Shown piece after piece: positions 15,701 through 52,301 of a stretch of DNA of 64,000 bases (the stretch's first letter is position 1; every line of letters starts with the position of its first letter). This stretch comes from Hormiphora californensis (taxonomy: Eukaryota > Ctenophora > Tentaculata > Cydippida > Pleurobrachiidae): positions 5,943,715 through 6,007,714 of the forward strand of contig CM035362.1 of the NCBI GenBank assembly GCA_020137815.1. Reading direction: 5' to 3'. The notes under the pieces are model-generated. The model made no database searches, was not told the DNA's origin, and worked only from the letters and a program-made list of their open reading frames with translations. Made by a program: the position numbers and the translations under genes.

Positions 15701-17738
15701 GTTTCTCCTGGCCCAGCCTGAATTTGTCAACAAATTCTAATTGGATAAGCTCAAAGCCCAAATGGGGGTAAGGCCTGGTCGTAAGCCATCCTGATGCACC
15801 AGATTCTCCTGCAAGGTCAAGACATCTCACTAGTTTTGGGCATGATATCCTGGTCAGCAACTTCTTAAGAGATTCAGAGTTGTGGCCCTCATTTGATTTA
15901 GCAATCTCAACACGAGCATCCCTAGCCAGTTTCTCAACTTTGGACCTGCCCTAAATTCTGTCGAAGTTCTACCGACCTGCCCATGTCCATGTCAATCTCA
16001 TGTGATACAAGAATAGCGTCAACCAGTGGCTTGGTTAACAAACATGAGTTGGCAAAGGCCCTGTCGCTAGTGAGCACAGGATTTTCAATCCCCATTCCGC
16101 CTAGATTAGTCGGAAGTGCAAACATTTCTCGCTCCAAATCAGACACCTGTCTACCAGCAAAACAGGGGATCAGTTCGGATCGAATGAGATCCTCTAGCGG
16201 CTGAAAGAGGTCTGCTACATCTGGTATGGTCCTCTGCATGAAGCCCCACTTGAACTTGAAACTTCTCGTAAAGTTGCTGTATGCAAGGTGGGGATTGGTC
16301 TTCGCAATAACTACTAGGTTCTTGAGCTCTTCACGCCAGGTGGACACTGCATTGGAAACAAACGAGTTTTTGAAACGTTCTGAACCAATGGTTGCTCCCA
16401 GATGTCTTGCCCCATCTGCTGTTATTTGCATCCCTGTATCTCCGAACATGCTCTTAGCTGTCTCCAGGAACTGGGGTTTTACTATCAGTACACTTTTGGA
16501 AGGGTTGACAAAGTACCCAAAACTGGGTCGAAAAGATACTACTTTGTTGTACCAGGAAAGTAGCCCAGTTAAACCTCCTGAGGCATTCCCATCATCTGCG
16601 TACCACACCTGAACTATATCCGGAGACTCTGCCAGCTCGATTAACCTCAGGATACCGATTGAATATAGGTCCATCGCCGCTGGGTCTCCCTGGGTCGTTC
16701 CTTCGGCACTCAGTAGGATTGTCTCGCCCACATAAAGGTGTCGAGGTTTTCCGTACATGTTGACCAGAAATGTACTGAAATCAGGACAGTAAAACTTGGT
16801 GTTGTTCATTGCCATATTCCTGTTGAGATTATTGAAGGCATTTTCAGCATCTAGTAATATGATCCCTTCACAATCATCAGCCTCAAACTTTACTCTTAGA
16901 GAGTGGATTGCTGCAGCAATGCTGCTTCCACTCCACCGATCTGGCCGGCAGCTAGCTGGACTCTTCCGGCTGCTTCCTTGATGCTGCTCTTAATCGTTCG
17001 TACAACAGCTTTGGTGATGACCCGTCGTGTCCACTGCCTGCGGTGGGGGAACTTCCAGATGTTCATTGCCCATGATGTTTCCCTTTACCCTTTGATTGCA
17101 AATTCAAAACACAGAAGCTGGCGGGGACCACTAACGGTGCGTTCTACCACCGTAGAAACGATGGTGTTAACGATGGATAAGACAGTCGAGTACAGAATCT
17201 GAATCTTCACAATTCACATCTCAAAATGTTATCTCTTTCTCTGGTATTCTCTCACTCTATCTTAGGGTATCACTCTCACTCTTACTCTCTCTATCTCAAA
17301 CACATTCTCTCTCTAAATCTCTCCAACTCTGAGACTCTATAACTCTCCTACTCTCTCCACTCTCATCCTCTCTCTAAATCCTCGCGAGACTCTCGGACTG
17401 ACAGTTAATTCATGTTGCCACGCTAACTGGTCGGAGCTATACCTATTAGGGACCACTCCAAACCGGACGTAGAGTCTCAACACAACTTAACTGCCAAAAG
17501 AGCGCGAGCTGGAGAGACGCGCGAGGAGAGGAGAGAAGAGGCAGCCGAGAGAGCGACGAGAGAGAGAGCGTAGAGAGATAGATGAGAGAGAGAGCGAAGC
17601 GAAAGGAGAGAGCGAGCGAAGAAAGAGCATGAGGAGCGTAGAGCGAAGAAGAGCAGAGAGAGAGCGAGGCGAGACTAGCTCTCTCTCTCTCGCTCTCTCT
17701 CTCTCGCTATCGCTAGCTCGAGAGAGCTCTAGCTCTCT

Positions 17739-17776
<38 letters not shown>

Positions 17777-19110
17777 ACTCTCTATCTCTCTCTCTCTCTG
17801 GCTTGCTCTGTGAATGAAATGATGAATATGTGACTATGTGACTAGATAACATATGACAATACAGAAATGAAAAGAAGCAAGCCCTACAAGGTCCACTTTG
17901 TTTGTTGACAGTGTACGTGAATCTTGGCAAAGGCCGTACAGAGGGCTGGAACGGCGTTCCTGAATTTACGTGAACACAAAATTCTGTAAATTCCTGTCGC
18001 ATCTAGGCCACTGGGTCCACCACTACCTTTCAAACTTCTTGCACATTCGTAGATAGTGTCTCCTGTCAGTTTCTCAAAAGTGACACCAATAGGTTCTTCC
18101 ACTGGACCATGTCTGGCAAAGGTACTATTCGCAAACCTGGACTTGGGGTGCTTCTTCACCAAGTCTGCCAGGACCTCCTCGTCTAACTTCTTCACACCAG
18201 AGGAGTGCCGTTCGGGGTTTAACCAGGAAGTTGCTTCAGTAATCCTACCCTCTCTCATAAGGTCAACGAATTTCTTGTTGCTATATTCTTGAGATGGTGC
18301 ATTGTATTTCAGGGGCTTCTGGATCACTTTGGCTTCCCGAACTAATGCTTCGAAGTCCCCTTCTTTCCACAGTTCCAACCTCCTCTTCAGTATTGCAGCG
18401 TGTTGTTTGTTCTTGGATTTTTTCGAGGGTTTCTGCAACAATAACAGAGGTGCAAGAACTAAAGCTGACAGGGCCCAGCACCGTGAATCCTCTCTGTCAC
18501 AAAACACATTCGCCAATCTGGTAAGTTCCTCTATGAAAGATCGACCTACATGGCCGAATGGAACGTTAAACAAGTTTGGTGCCCAATCACGACTAATCTT
18601 AGACACATTTGAAAAGGCTTCAACAAGGTCAATCCCATTTAACTCGCCCCAACGGCCAACACTCTGCCTCGCCTGGCTCAGTAACAACCCAATTCAAACC
18701 ATTGATGTTGTAGCAGGGTGTACAGAACCAGCTGACAGGAGTATGAACCATTTGTTCTGATTGATTAAGAGCTGTCATACATGTCTGGTGAAAAGGTTCA
18801 TGACAGGCTTCACATTTAGCATTCTCATAGGACGGAAGCGTTTCATAGCATTGGCCACACTTGTCTTCTGTAACCACCTCGACTCATTTAATTTTATCAA
18901 TCGTTGAGTTTGAAAGGGGTATTCCATTTGTGATGCTGGTATTGGGAGTAGCGTAATCATGGTCACCGTCTGATTGTCTGAAACCGATCCTGAGCCTTCG
19001 GTGGATAGAGAGTGATAGAGAGAACGGTCGGATAGAGAGAACGGTCGGTGTAGAGGTGATGACAACCGAAGGGCTACTGGTGAGAGGCGTGCCTTGGCTT
19101 TGGAACGCAT
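15700..19110 (-). pseudogene. Decayed PHD-finger reverse transcriptase retroelement
   Basis: Minus-strand order: an N-terminal basic region starting MRSKAKARL (19110); a PHD-like zinc finger (CGQC..CEACHEPFH..C..WFCTPC, 18640-18860); a linker with LLLLQKPSKKSKNKQ (about 18430); KGSGGPSGLDATGIYRILCS (about 18000); then RT motifs TTQGDPAAMDLYSIG and VWYADDGNASG in 15934-16815; and a C-terminal WLTTRPYPHLGFEL motif near 15780. The YADD box and order fit a retroelement type common in marine invertebrates; its exact class is uncertain. Frameshifts near 18870, 18660 and 16915, plus a low-complexity block at 17220-17860, break the frame, so it is dead. Confidence 0.8.
17220..17860. repeat. CT/GA low-complexity block within the dead retroelement
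   Basis: Irregular CTCT and GAGA tracts separate the RT-core half from the PHD half of the retroelement. Coding sequence expected here is missing, so this is an insertion or replacement. Confidence 0.7.
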
Positions 19111-19295
19111 TTACTAGTAAAATCTATTGAAATTTGTCACGCGCAAAAATTTATTTTTTCGATGCATTATGCGCTGCGCAGCATGAAAAATTTCGCGCGG
19201 CGCGACTCGAATTATTTTAAATATGAAGTTTCAATATCTGAACTTTTTTGAAACTTTTTTAAGTTGCGGATTTTTATTTTTTGAGTTGGCACTTA

Positions 19296-19574
19296 GGGAT
19301 CCCTAAAAAAGTTCAGTATTTACACAGCGTTTACACAGTCTTTACACAGTCGTTACACCCAGAGCGCCCGCGCCGCTCTTGGTGTTAAGACTGCGTCTTT
19401 CGCACTCGATTTGCAGCGTTTTCGGAAACTTTTTTCGCCGCAGCGCTCAATTTACTCAATTGTGCAGCACACAATCCAATATTTTCTTAGAAAAAGCCGC
19501 AAAACGCAGCACGCACCGCTCTGGGTGTAACGACTGTGTAAACTCTGTGTAAATACTGAACTTTTTTAGGGATA
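19296..19574. mobile_element. Inverted-repeat MITE, about 280 bp
   Basis: CCCTAAAAAAGTTCAGTATT with TACACAG on the left is mirrored by CTGTGTAAATACTGAAC with TTTTTTAGGG on the right. The interior contains inverted TTACACCCAGAGCG and CGCTCTGGGTGTAA. No coding frame. Confidence 0.75.
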
Positions 19575-19878
19575 CCTATTGTTTAACGCGTTGCCTTATC
19601 CCTTATCCCGTGCTGCATATGCCAACCTCATCCTACAACTCGCTCGTGCCAATTGGGAGGGGGTGTGGGTTTATTGCCCGGTGAAAAAAAACACGAAAAG
19701 CGTTCGATATGGTCGGCATCAGCGACCTACTTGCAAAACGCGAACGTTATGGTATCCGTGCTGAGTAGTGTTCCTCAAGAAATATATAAGGCCCGATGAT
19801 ATCCATCATATAATATGTTGTGGACTTGAATTCACTGGATCAGCTGTGTAGGGCTGATGACACCGTCCGTGGTAGAGA

Positions 19879-20606
19879 CATGTTGAGGGGATGATCCCTG
19901 TATTGATCTCACGTGGTTCGAAGTTTGGTCAGGCATAGAAGACTCGGGATGTTACAAAGGTGAACAAATTTCAATAGCAAAACAGACGTTTCGGCGTAAA
20001 ATAGCCCTCATCAGTGAAAGAAATAAATTGTTCATAGTGACACGAAGAGCGCCCTGGGACGACACCTTACTGAGGAGCACCCCGAAGCAGTGACCATGAG
20101 GAAGAGGAAGAGGGGCAGACCAGGACAGAGGGAGCGAGAGGAGAGAGAAAAGGACTTTGAGATTTTCTTTGAGAATTTTGATTTTAGAATTGTCGGGAGA
20201 GGGAGAGACGTTCTTGAGACTTTTTTGAGGGAGAATCTGACAATTCAGCGGGAACACCCAGCTCTGAATGATTGCCAGACGAATGGTTTCGTGTTCTGAT
20301 TGGTTCTGATTGGCTCATGTCACAGCCGCTAAACCCAGAGCATGATCCCATCCGATGTCAGATTTCAGAGGTGGTGCAACCACTAATTGCTAGAAACAGT
20401 TCTGATTAGGATTCGAGTGTCAAGTGTCGGGCTATAAATGTGTGTCACTATGAACAATTTATTTCTTTCACTGATGAGGGCTATTTTACGCCGAAACGTC
20501 TGTTTTGCTATTGAAATTTGTTCACCTTTGTAACATCCCGAGTCTTCTATGCCTGACCAAACTTCGAACCACGTGAGATCAATACAGGGATCATCCCCTC
20601 AACATG
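19879..20606. mobile_element. 728-bp inverted-repeat element
   Basis: Terminal inverted repeats of about 170 bp begin CATGTTGAGGGGATGATCCC and include CGTTTCGGCGTAAAATAGCC. A 69-codon frame in the middle (20090-20299, very rich in R and E) matches no transposase I know. No clear target duplication. Confidence 0.8.
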
Positions 20607-22984
20607 ACTTGAATTCAGCTGTTGTAAACCCGATACCTAATTGCCAACCAATCCTCTACTGTGCTACATTCCTATCATTACTACATTCCTATTTTGACTA
20701 CATCCCCTATAACTACATCATCATCTGAAGGCCTTTCCTCCAACATATGAGTAGAGTAGGGGTCGGATATCATGTCAAGAGTGTCGAGTTTTTTTGAGTA
20801 TATTTTCTGGTTGTTGTATTGTGACAGTGTGTGTTGAGCTTCTTTCCTTTCTGGCTAGAGTAGAGTCATAGGTTCTTTGAGCGAGCGAGTGAGCCAGCCT
20901 GAACAATGTTCAGTGAACATCACGGAGGGTATTACGTTCTCGAAGACTTCAAGACCATAAACATAAAGTCCGTTTCAAGCGACTTGACCCGTAATTCTTG
21001 GAATTTGGCGCATTGCGCGTGTATTTACAAAGGGGAAATCCTGAATTTCCAGGAATCTCAGGTCAAGTCGTTTGAAACGCACTTTACATGGACTTTATAC
21101 GAGTGTGTTTGGAGAATAGACTCTAGAGTTTCTAAGTTGGGCAGCTCTTAATTTTATATCTTCTCTATCCTAGTTAGCTTAAAATTACTTTAAATTAGAA
21201 CCTAAATACTTACGTCTAGTACAGTTATCTATCTTACAGCTTACTATAATAGAGTACCCGAGCTATGACAATGCACAAAAAGGGGTGGCACGCGACTTTA
21301 ACCACGTGGTGATCTAACCGCTTCTTCTATCATACACATTGGGTTTTTGAAAAAACGGCGAGGCGGGTAAATCATTTACTGTAACGCGCGAATTTTCCCA
21401 AAAAAGCGCTGCTTTTTTACGCCGCGCGGAACCTGAAATTACGCGCGCAGTGTAAAATTTTAAAATTCATTGAAAATTTCCTCGCGTTTTATGTCGCAAA
21501 AAAAAGTCTACGAAAAATTCCAAATTCGTGAATTATAAGAACTCCGGTCAGTTCTCATCTTGCCAATCCGTTTTCCGGGAACCCCTGGCCAAAGGACATT
21601 AAAGTTCACATAACGACCAAGTTTCATATCGATTGGATAAGATTTTGGGTGGCTACGGTGAAAAATATCGTATTTTTGGCATTTTTAACTTTCCCGACGC
21701 GATTTACGACCCTTAAACATTGAGTTACGGGAAATCGCTATAATGTAAAATGAAGTTCAAACGATTCTCTTTCCCCACTATTGCGTTAGTTTTTTGATTT
21801 AGAGCCGTTTTCAGGGTCTTAGAAGCGTTTGAAAAATGTAAGTATTTTTGGCGCAATGACGTGAACGTCACCCCGTGACGTCACTGTTGTAAAGATCGGA
21901 TCAAAAATCTGAGCCCGTACTTACACCCGCCTTGGTCCAAAGTACCAGTGTACAAATTTTCAGGGGTCTAGCTCAAAAACTGTAGGAGGAGTAGGGAGAA
22001 AACAATTATCGGACTAACATTTTGGAAATTATTATATGGATTAGCTTAACGTTTTTATCGTACATTCAATTTTAAACCCAACCGCATTAATTAACTTATT
22101 CTGACTGGCCATTGCACTGGTCTCCTGCCTTTTTATTTTTTACCGCTCCAATTATTAATTTATTAACAGCTTTGTATTTAACCTATCTGACTGACCTCTG
22201 GTCTCTTACTTTTTATTTTTCTACCTCGTTATTCATTAATTTATTACCAGCTTCTTTATAATTATCCATAGGCCATTTATTAGATCATAACCTTATATAG
22301 CAATTAATTATCTAACTAGTTAACTATCAATTATCTAACTAGTTAATTTCTCAATTATCTAACTACCTACTTAATCACTCAATTAATTAATTACGCTATT
22401 TCTTAATTAGATATTTTATAACCCTTATTTTCTACATACATTTATATATACAAATTAAAAACAACGGATTAAGTTTTTAAGGTCTATACACATGTTTCAT
22501 GATGCCCCACGAGGAGGCACCAATCATCAGTAGACAAAGATCAAAATGAGAATGAATTGGGATAAAGTATGACTCCTTCATAAAACACGTCAGTCAAACG
22601 TTCCTAGTTAGAATTAGTAGCTCCATTTCGTCACATCTTCGTATCTTGGACATCTAGATTCCCCAGTTTCAAAGTACTTTAACCATTTCCCTTTGTTGGA
22701 CTGTGTAATCTGTATTCCATTTTGATCATTGTTCCTCAAAACCAGACGTCGTACGTGTCCTCAGATCCACAAGAGAGCTCTACAACAAATAAATTGAAGG
22801 AGCATTGCATTATAGCGAGATTAGTACATTTATATATATACTTATTATATCGAATGACTGCCGACGGTTTTTTAAGGCCTTTCGGATCTTATAATCCTAT
22901 AAGAGCCGCTTTAGAAGGCTTGTTAGTGGTGGGTGCGTTGCTTCAATCGACTGATTGAAACGGCGTCCTCCTAGCACTAACAAT
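20607..22984. other. No gene seen; repeat-like AT-rich sequence
   Basis: 21340-22060 resembles an old dispersed repeat (GC-rich ACGCGCG patches within AT-rich DNA). 22080-22480 is AT-rich with repeated TTATCTAACTAGTTAA. A block at 22900-23030 ending in ATTTGTATTTGTAT looks like a LINE 3' tail. No splice-compatible coding frame was found. Confidence 0.4.
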
Positions 22985-23035
22985 GCATAGGCCCAAAAGC
23001 GGGATATAAATTATAATTGTATTTGTATTTGTATA

Positions 23036-23107
23036 AACCCATTTAGATGAAACCCATTTAGATGAGACCCATTTTGATGAGACCCATTTTGATAAGACCC
23101 ATTCTGA
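23036..23107. repeat. 15-bp minisatellite
   Basis: About 4.5 copies of ACCCATTTAGATGAG with small changes. Because the period is a multiple of three it leaves a repetitive open frame (KWVSS) on the minus strand; this is not a gene. Confidence 0.85.
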
Positions 23108-23342
23108 TGTTTGTTTCCTCTTCAACTGTTGTTACTGTAGGGCGTGTTGTGTGTGAAAAGAGAGAAATGTGAGAATGCAGCGAGAGAAGATATTATCTAT
23201 CTTGTTCCCATAAAATATATATTACCAGCTTTTCACGCCTTTATTCTGAGTTACCAAGAATTTTCGGAACGCTACGGTGCTAAGCTGTAAGGCGCAAGGT
23301 TTCTATTATATGATGTTGCACGTCACTTGTAGTAGTATGCAG

Positions 23343-24360
23343 TGTGGTGGGAGAAATGGCTCACCCTAGAAAAATTACAAAAATGCATAATAACCTGTAA
23401 ATCACTTGTAATTCGAAGTTCAAACTAGTTTTGAAACTAGTTTTGAAATAGGTTTAACATTTTTTTAGAAAAATTTTAGTTTTGAAATAGCTTTTGAAAT
23501 AGCTTTTGAAATAGCTTTTGAAATAGCTTTGGACGGGTGGTAGAAACGGCTCATGTGTGGACATTCATATAAAAGCGAAAACCAGTATACCCGACTAATT
23601 TTAATACGCCGAATCACGTGAGCAACTCTGGCAAGCGCTCAGATGTGAAGAAAGTGCCCTAATTGAGCATAATTGGGTGTAATTGACCGGACTTACAACT
23701 TTTCTCCTGAAAACGCTAGAAGTTAATGTGAGGGCACTTTTCCGACTAACTTTGATACGCTGAATCACGTAAACAACTTTTCCAAGCCCTCAGAGGTGAA
23801 GAAAGTGTCCTAATTGAGCAATTATGGTCAATTAGACCTAATCAGACTCAATTAGGACACTTTCTTCACCTCTGAGGGCTTGGAAAAGTTGTTTACGTGA
23901 TTCAGCGTATCAAAGTTAGTCGGAAAAGTGCCCTCACATTAACTTCTAGCGTTTTCAGGAGAAAAGTTGTAAGTCCGGTCAATTACATCCAATTATGCTA
24001 AATTAGGGTACTTTCTTCACATCTGAGCGCTTGCCAGAGTTGCTCACGTGATTCGGCGTATTAAAATTAGTCGGGTATACTGGTTTTCGCTTTTATATGA
24101 ATGTCCTTGTGTTCATAATGATCGTGCAGCTGCCAAATGAGCCACATGAGCCGTTTCTACCACCCGTCCAAAGCTATTTTAAAAGCTATTTCAAAAGCTA
24201 TTTCAAAAGCTATTTCAAAACTAAAATTTTTCTAAAAAAATTTCAAAACTATTTCAAAACTAGTTTCAAAACTAGTTTGAACTTCGAATTACAAGTGATT
24301 TACAGGTTATTATATGCATTTTTTGTAATTGTTCTAGGGTGAGCCATTTCTCCCACCACA
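23343..24360. mobile_element. 1.02-kb hairpin element with 8-bp target duplication
   Basis: The left half from TGTGGTGGGAGAAATGGCTC is repeated in reverse complement up to GAGCCATTTCTCCCACCACA, making arms of about 500 bp around 23850. GTATGCAG flanks both ends exactly (23335-23342 and 24361-24368). The arms carry tandem TTTGAAATAGC units. The 8-bp duplication suggests a hAT-like non-autonomous foldback. It lies about 400 bases upstream of the DNAJC3 start. Confidence 0.9.
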
Positions 24361-24758
24361 GTATGCAGTATGCACTCAGCAGTTTTGGAGAAAGTACCAC
24401 CACCACTATTCGTAGTGGCGTAACTTTGTCGGTGCGTCACTTGGCAAAGCGTCGTTAGGTGTATCAGGAGACAGACGGACACAGTGCTGATTTCTAAACC
24501 CCGAATGATATTATTAGCACACGTATACGACAGGGCAAAATGAACAATTTACGGTTGCTGAGTCAATCATAGGCAGTTGATTCCTACTATTTGTGAAATA
24601 TAATTTGTGTGTTGCGTCCTAAATACAGCTGCATTATTTTGTTAGGAAAACAATTAGATCTATACTCCATATTCTTTCTTGTTCAGTTGTTACTTATTAT
24701 GTGTTTTTTCATTTTAATCTCCCGAACTAACGATCCCCTGATTATTCAAGGCAGGGAA

Positions 24759-48830
<24,072 letters not shown>

Positions 48831-50060
48831 AAACCATATTTGGGCATATATATTGCACTTCATGTTTTTGGGTCTGGATTTGTTTTTTTGGAGAGTGCAA
48901 GGAGGTGCTCGTGGGGAGGAATTTTGCGTTTTTATTTGGTAGGAGCTGGTCAGTTGCTATTTTCTAGTCTTCACGATGTGTTGTGTATTTTGTGTGATAG
49001 ATACTAGATAATACCAGAACGAAATTCTTATCAATTTGCATTTGCTCGTGGGTAGAAACTTCGCATATAAGTAGGCATCTAAAGTCGTTGATATATATTA
49101 TAGCTGTCGAACTGTCTAGCGGCACGAGACAACTCTCAAAGAAAGTCAGTTGTGTAAGTTATTTTCATTTTTCATGTTGGTTAAATGTACTATGAGTAAT
49201 ACTCATTGAGTATGTACAGTTAGTACTTGAAGCACTACATGCACTTCACGTTTTGAATTTGACTGCATTATAGAGTTGTACGAAGAGGATGGCTCTATAC
49301 AGTTACACACTATACAGTTTTTGAAATCAAAGCCCAATCCTTCGGGTCAAGGCGACGCGATATCAAATGTATATGGGGCGTTGTTAAATATTATTGTGTG
49401 TGTGAGTGTGTTTTCAGTTTTTAGCTGTGATATTGTACATATATATTACCTTACCCAATTCCCTTGAACGGGGGTTCCTTAATTGATAACACAACCCACA
49501 AAAATAATGTTGTTTAATTTTGTTATCACCGATGTAAGTTACAAACTCAATGACAGTGACATTGTTACATTGTCACAATGTCACTGCGTTTCATGAGTTT
49601 TCAGCCTGAAAATTTTAGCAGTGCATTCCAGACCAGACCCGGACCGGATCGGCCGATTTGGTTCGCTCCGGGCTCACTCTATCGCTGTCAGAGCATTTTA
49701 TTTATTTATTTGCGAGAACTTAACTGTGGTCAGAGAATTGGCCTGACAGCTCTCTTGCACTCTCAAGCTCAGTCAGCTGTCTGGCTTTGTCTGCCCAGTC
49801 AGATAGGGTTGGCCCCGCCAAATTCAGCTCACTCTATCTTGTTGAGTGTTACATTAACTGTTTTATACTCAACAACTCAGGTTAAACTTTACATTGTGAT
49901 GTGGCGCACTGAATAATTCTTTATACTCTGCCGCGCGTTTCAGGTGCGCGTGATGCACTGTCCAACAGAATTTTATTTCATTCGCGCGGCGTCAAATTCA
50001 AAAGTTTGCTGTTTTCAGCGATCTTTTGTCTTGTCTTCCCTTTTATCTCCGTTTAAAGTC
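48831..50060. other. Intergenic, no gene seen
   Basis: Sequence downstream of DNAJC3. Short frames only, none with recognised similarity. An inverted repeat around ACATTGTTACATTGTCACAATGT lies at 49556-49590. Confidence 0.4.
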
Positions 50061-51780
50061 CGATTTTTTCCCCGCCCGGATTTTTTCCCCGCCCGGATGC
50101 CTTTTGTAAAAAGGCATAGGGGTTTAGAATTCGACAATTTTATTTTACATACTAGTGAAGTGTCACGCTTAAATCCTGTAACGTAACCTCCTGAGTTGCT
50201 GTTTGGTCTCCAAGAAACAACCGATAGAGTAGCTAAAACTACTTTAGACGAACTTTTTGAGGAACTGCAAGAGAAACCGAAAGTGACAACGATAAAACGC
50301 ATCGGGGAAAGAAATGAGAAACGTCCTAGACCGCTCTTAGTATCCCTGGAGAGGAGAGCGACTCTCCTGGCGCTTCTCAAAAAAGCACGAAACCTCAAAG
50401 ACTCCAAACAGTTTTCGGCTGTTTATCTATCTCCGGATCTAACGCCCTCTGAACTGAAGGAGCAAAAAGCTCTCAGGTCCACTTTGAAACGGATACGACT
50501 AGAAGATCCAGACGGCTGCTATTTTATCCGTAACAATGTTATCCAAGTGGGATAGTTCCCGACTAATTCACCGTTATCAGAGAACCGTGCTAGGAGCAGG
50601 CAGTCTGCTGCAGTCCCTTTCAAATGAAGGAAAACGAGTTGTCTGTAATTAAAACTGTGTCAGTGCGGGATATAAACTGTCATTTTTATTTTATTATTAT
50701 TATTATTATCCAGTGCGGAATGCTGTCACTTACTGACTGAACACAACAGGAAGTTCGCGCGCATGTGCGCGGCGCCTTTATGTTGCACTTGCAATTACAA
50801 TTGTTCATAGATTTGTCATCGCGCCCTACGTCATTGTGCAATGAACATTGTTCTGCATTTGTGATCGGAACTGCGACTTATTATTATTACTAGGATATCC
50901 TGTCAGGCCAATGCTCTGACCACAGAGAAGCGAGAATGGGTCAGGCCAATGCTCTGACAGAGGATATCACATAGCTCAGGCAACCCATCAGCTATACCGG
51001 CTCACGTATCAGTGCCCAATTAGAAGCAGGTGTGGCAACTGGCACATGCCAGATCACATGGTTGGCGGGGAAATCAGGCGGTATGGCATTATACCGCAAT
51101 TATTCTTGTTAATAATGCGAACCGGGGGCGCGCATTAATAATAACATAATTCGATTTGCACGTGCTTAATCCGGTTCCTGATAAGATAGAGACTTTTCAT
51201 TGGTCGCATTGGAAAGATAACAAGAATTATTGCATTATGTATTCATAATGCTGTGTTTCCCTGCCCTACCGTTTCTCATGTCATTGTCACTGCCAACAGG
51301 ATCAAGGCTTGGTCATAATGTAATCTGAGATGCATACGATCTAACTGTCAGTATACTTCTCACATAGCTTAGAGTTAGCTAACTCCCAATCACATGACAC
51401 TTGCTAACCAGCTTTTGACATTCCAACTTAACTACTTATCTAACATCTCACACTCGACTCGCAAGATGAAAATGTGTAAGTAACATGCGAAACACGCGGC
51501 AGAGCATTTCATGTTTTGTTGAGTGGCGCGCACACACGTCCATCAAACTGTGTCAATGAGGTGTTTGATGAAGGAGTAGCTCGTCACTGTGCGCACGGCT
51601 CTAGTTGCTACACCGTTGCCCTCGCAACGAAAGTGTGACCAAAAAATGTCCCTCTACCGATTAGTTAGTATACCAAAATGTCGTTTTCGAATTCTAACCC
51701 TGCTATGCCTTTTTACAAAGTAAAAAGGCATCCGGGTGAATGCCTTCGGCATTCACCCGGGCAGGGAAAAAATTTTCTCT
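50060..51780. mobile_element. Region bounded by inverted ATGCCTTTTT hairpin sequences
   Basis: 50060-50140 (CGCCCGGATGCCTTTTGTAA) and 51670-51780 (TTTACAAAGTAAAAAGGCAT) are inverted relatives. They flank the ORF1-like fragment, suggesting one composite element. The right end holds two neat hairpins, one CCGGGTGAATGCC..GGCATTCACCCGG. A palindromic GGATATC pair lies at 50895-50965. Confidence 0.5.
50098..50558 (+). pseudogene. LINE ORF1-like fragment
   Basis: The frame at 50196-50555 reads KVTTIKRIGERNEKRPRPLL, then ARNLKDSKQFSAVYLSPDLT and a basic end. This arrangement (KRIG..PRP..AR.LK....YISPDLT) is typical of the RNA-binding ORF1 of L1-like and other non-LTR elements. It has no normal start, and no RT follows in frame, so it is a fragment. 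A stop at 50184 separates it from a short upstream frame. Confidence 0.65.
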
Positions 51781-52301
51781 TTCCAACGCAACCAGGATCA
51801 AGTCTTTATCTTATCAGGAGCCAGAGATATGATCGAAACAACCGACAAAAAACTTTCCCACGGTGCGTGGGAATTTTTTGCGGTTCACTTTATTAAAAAT
51901 CAGACTATAATCGGTATGAGTGTCCATGGACACCCACGTGCGTAGTCCCTACAGCTCTCCCAATGTTCCAAAGGAGGTAGAACGCTCGAGCCGTACGCAG
52001 AAGCCAGAAACTATCACAGGGACGGCGCTCGTGGGTGTCCGGGTGGCGGGTGTCCCCGGACACCCATGCCAAAAAGACGGTTTCTGTTTTTTGCCAAGTT
52101 CTTGGAATTGTCAGGACTCCGTTTACTGACAGAGGTTTTGTCTGGTATCTCTGAAGGTACGAGAGTTACAAATGCTCCAATAGTCCAATGAACAATGAGA
52201 ACACAAATCTGAATGGAGTTAGGGGTCATTGATCAACCGACCGATCTGTTACTCCCCAAGTTCATCTCTCATTCCCAAAAATATCCCATTATTAGCTGAT
52301 T

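Noticed and set aside
51678-52129. Three short overlapping frames before IFT27
   Set aside because: No recognisable domain; the region contains hairpins and relatives of the retroelement debris at 50060.
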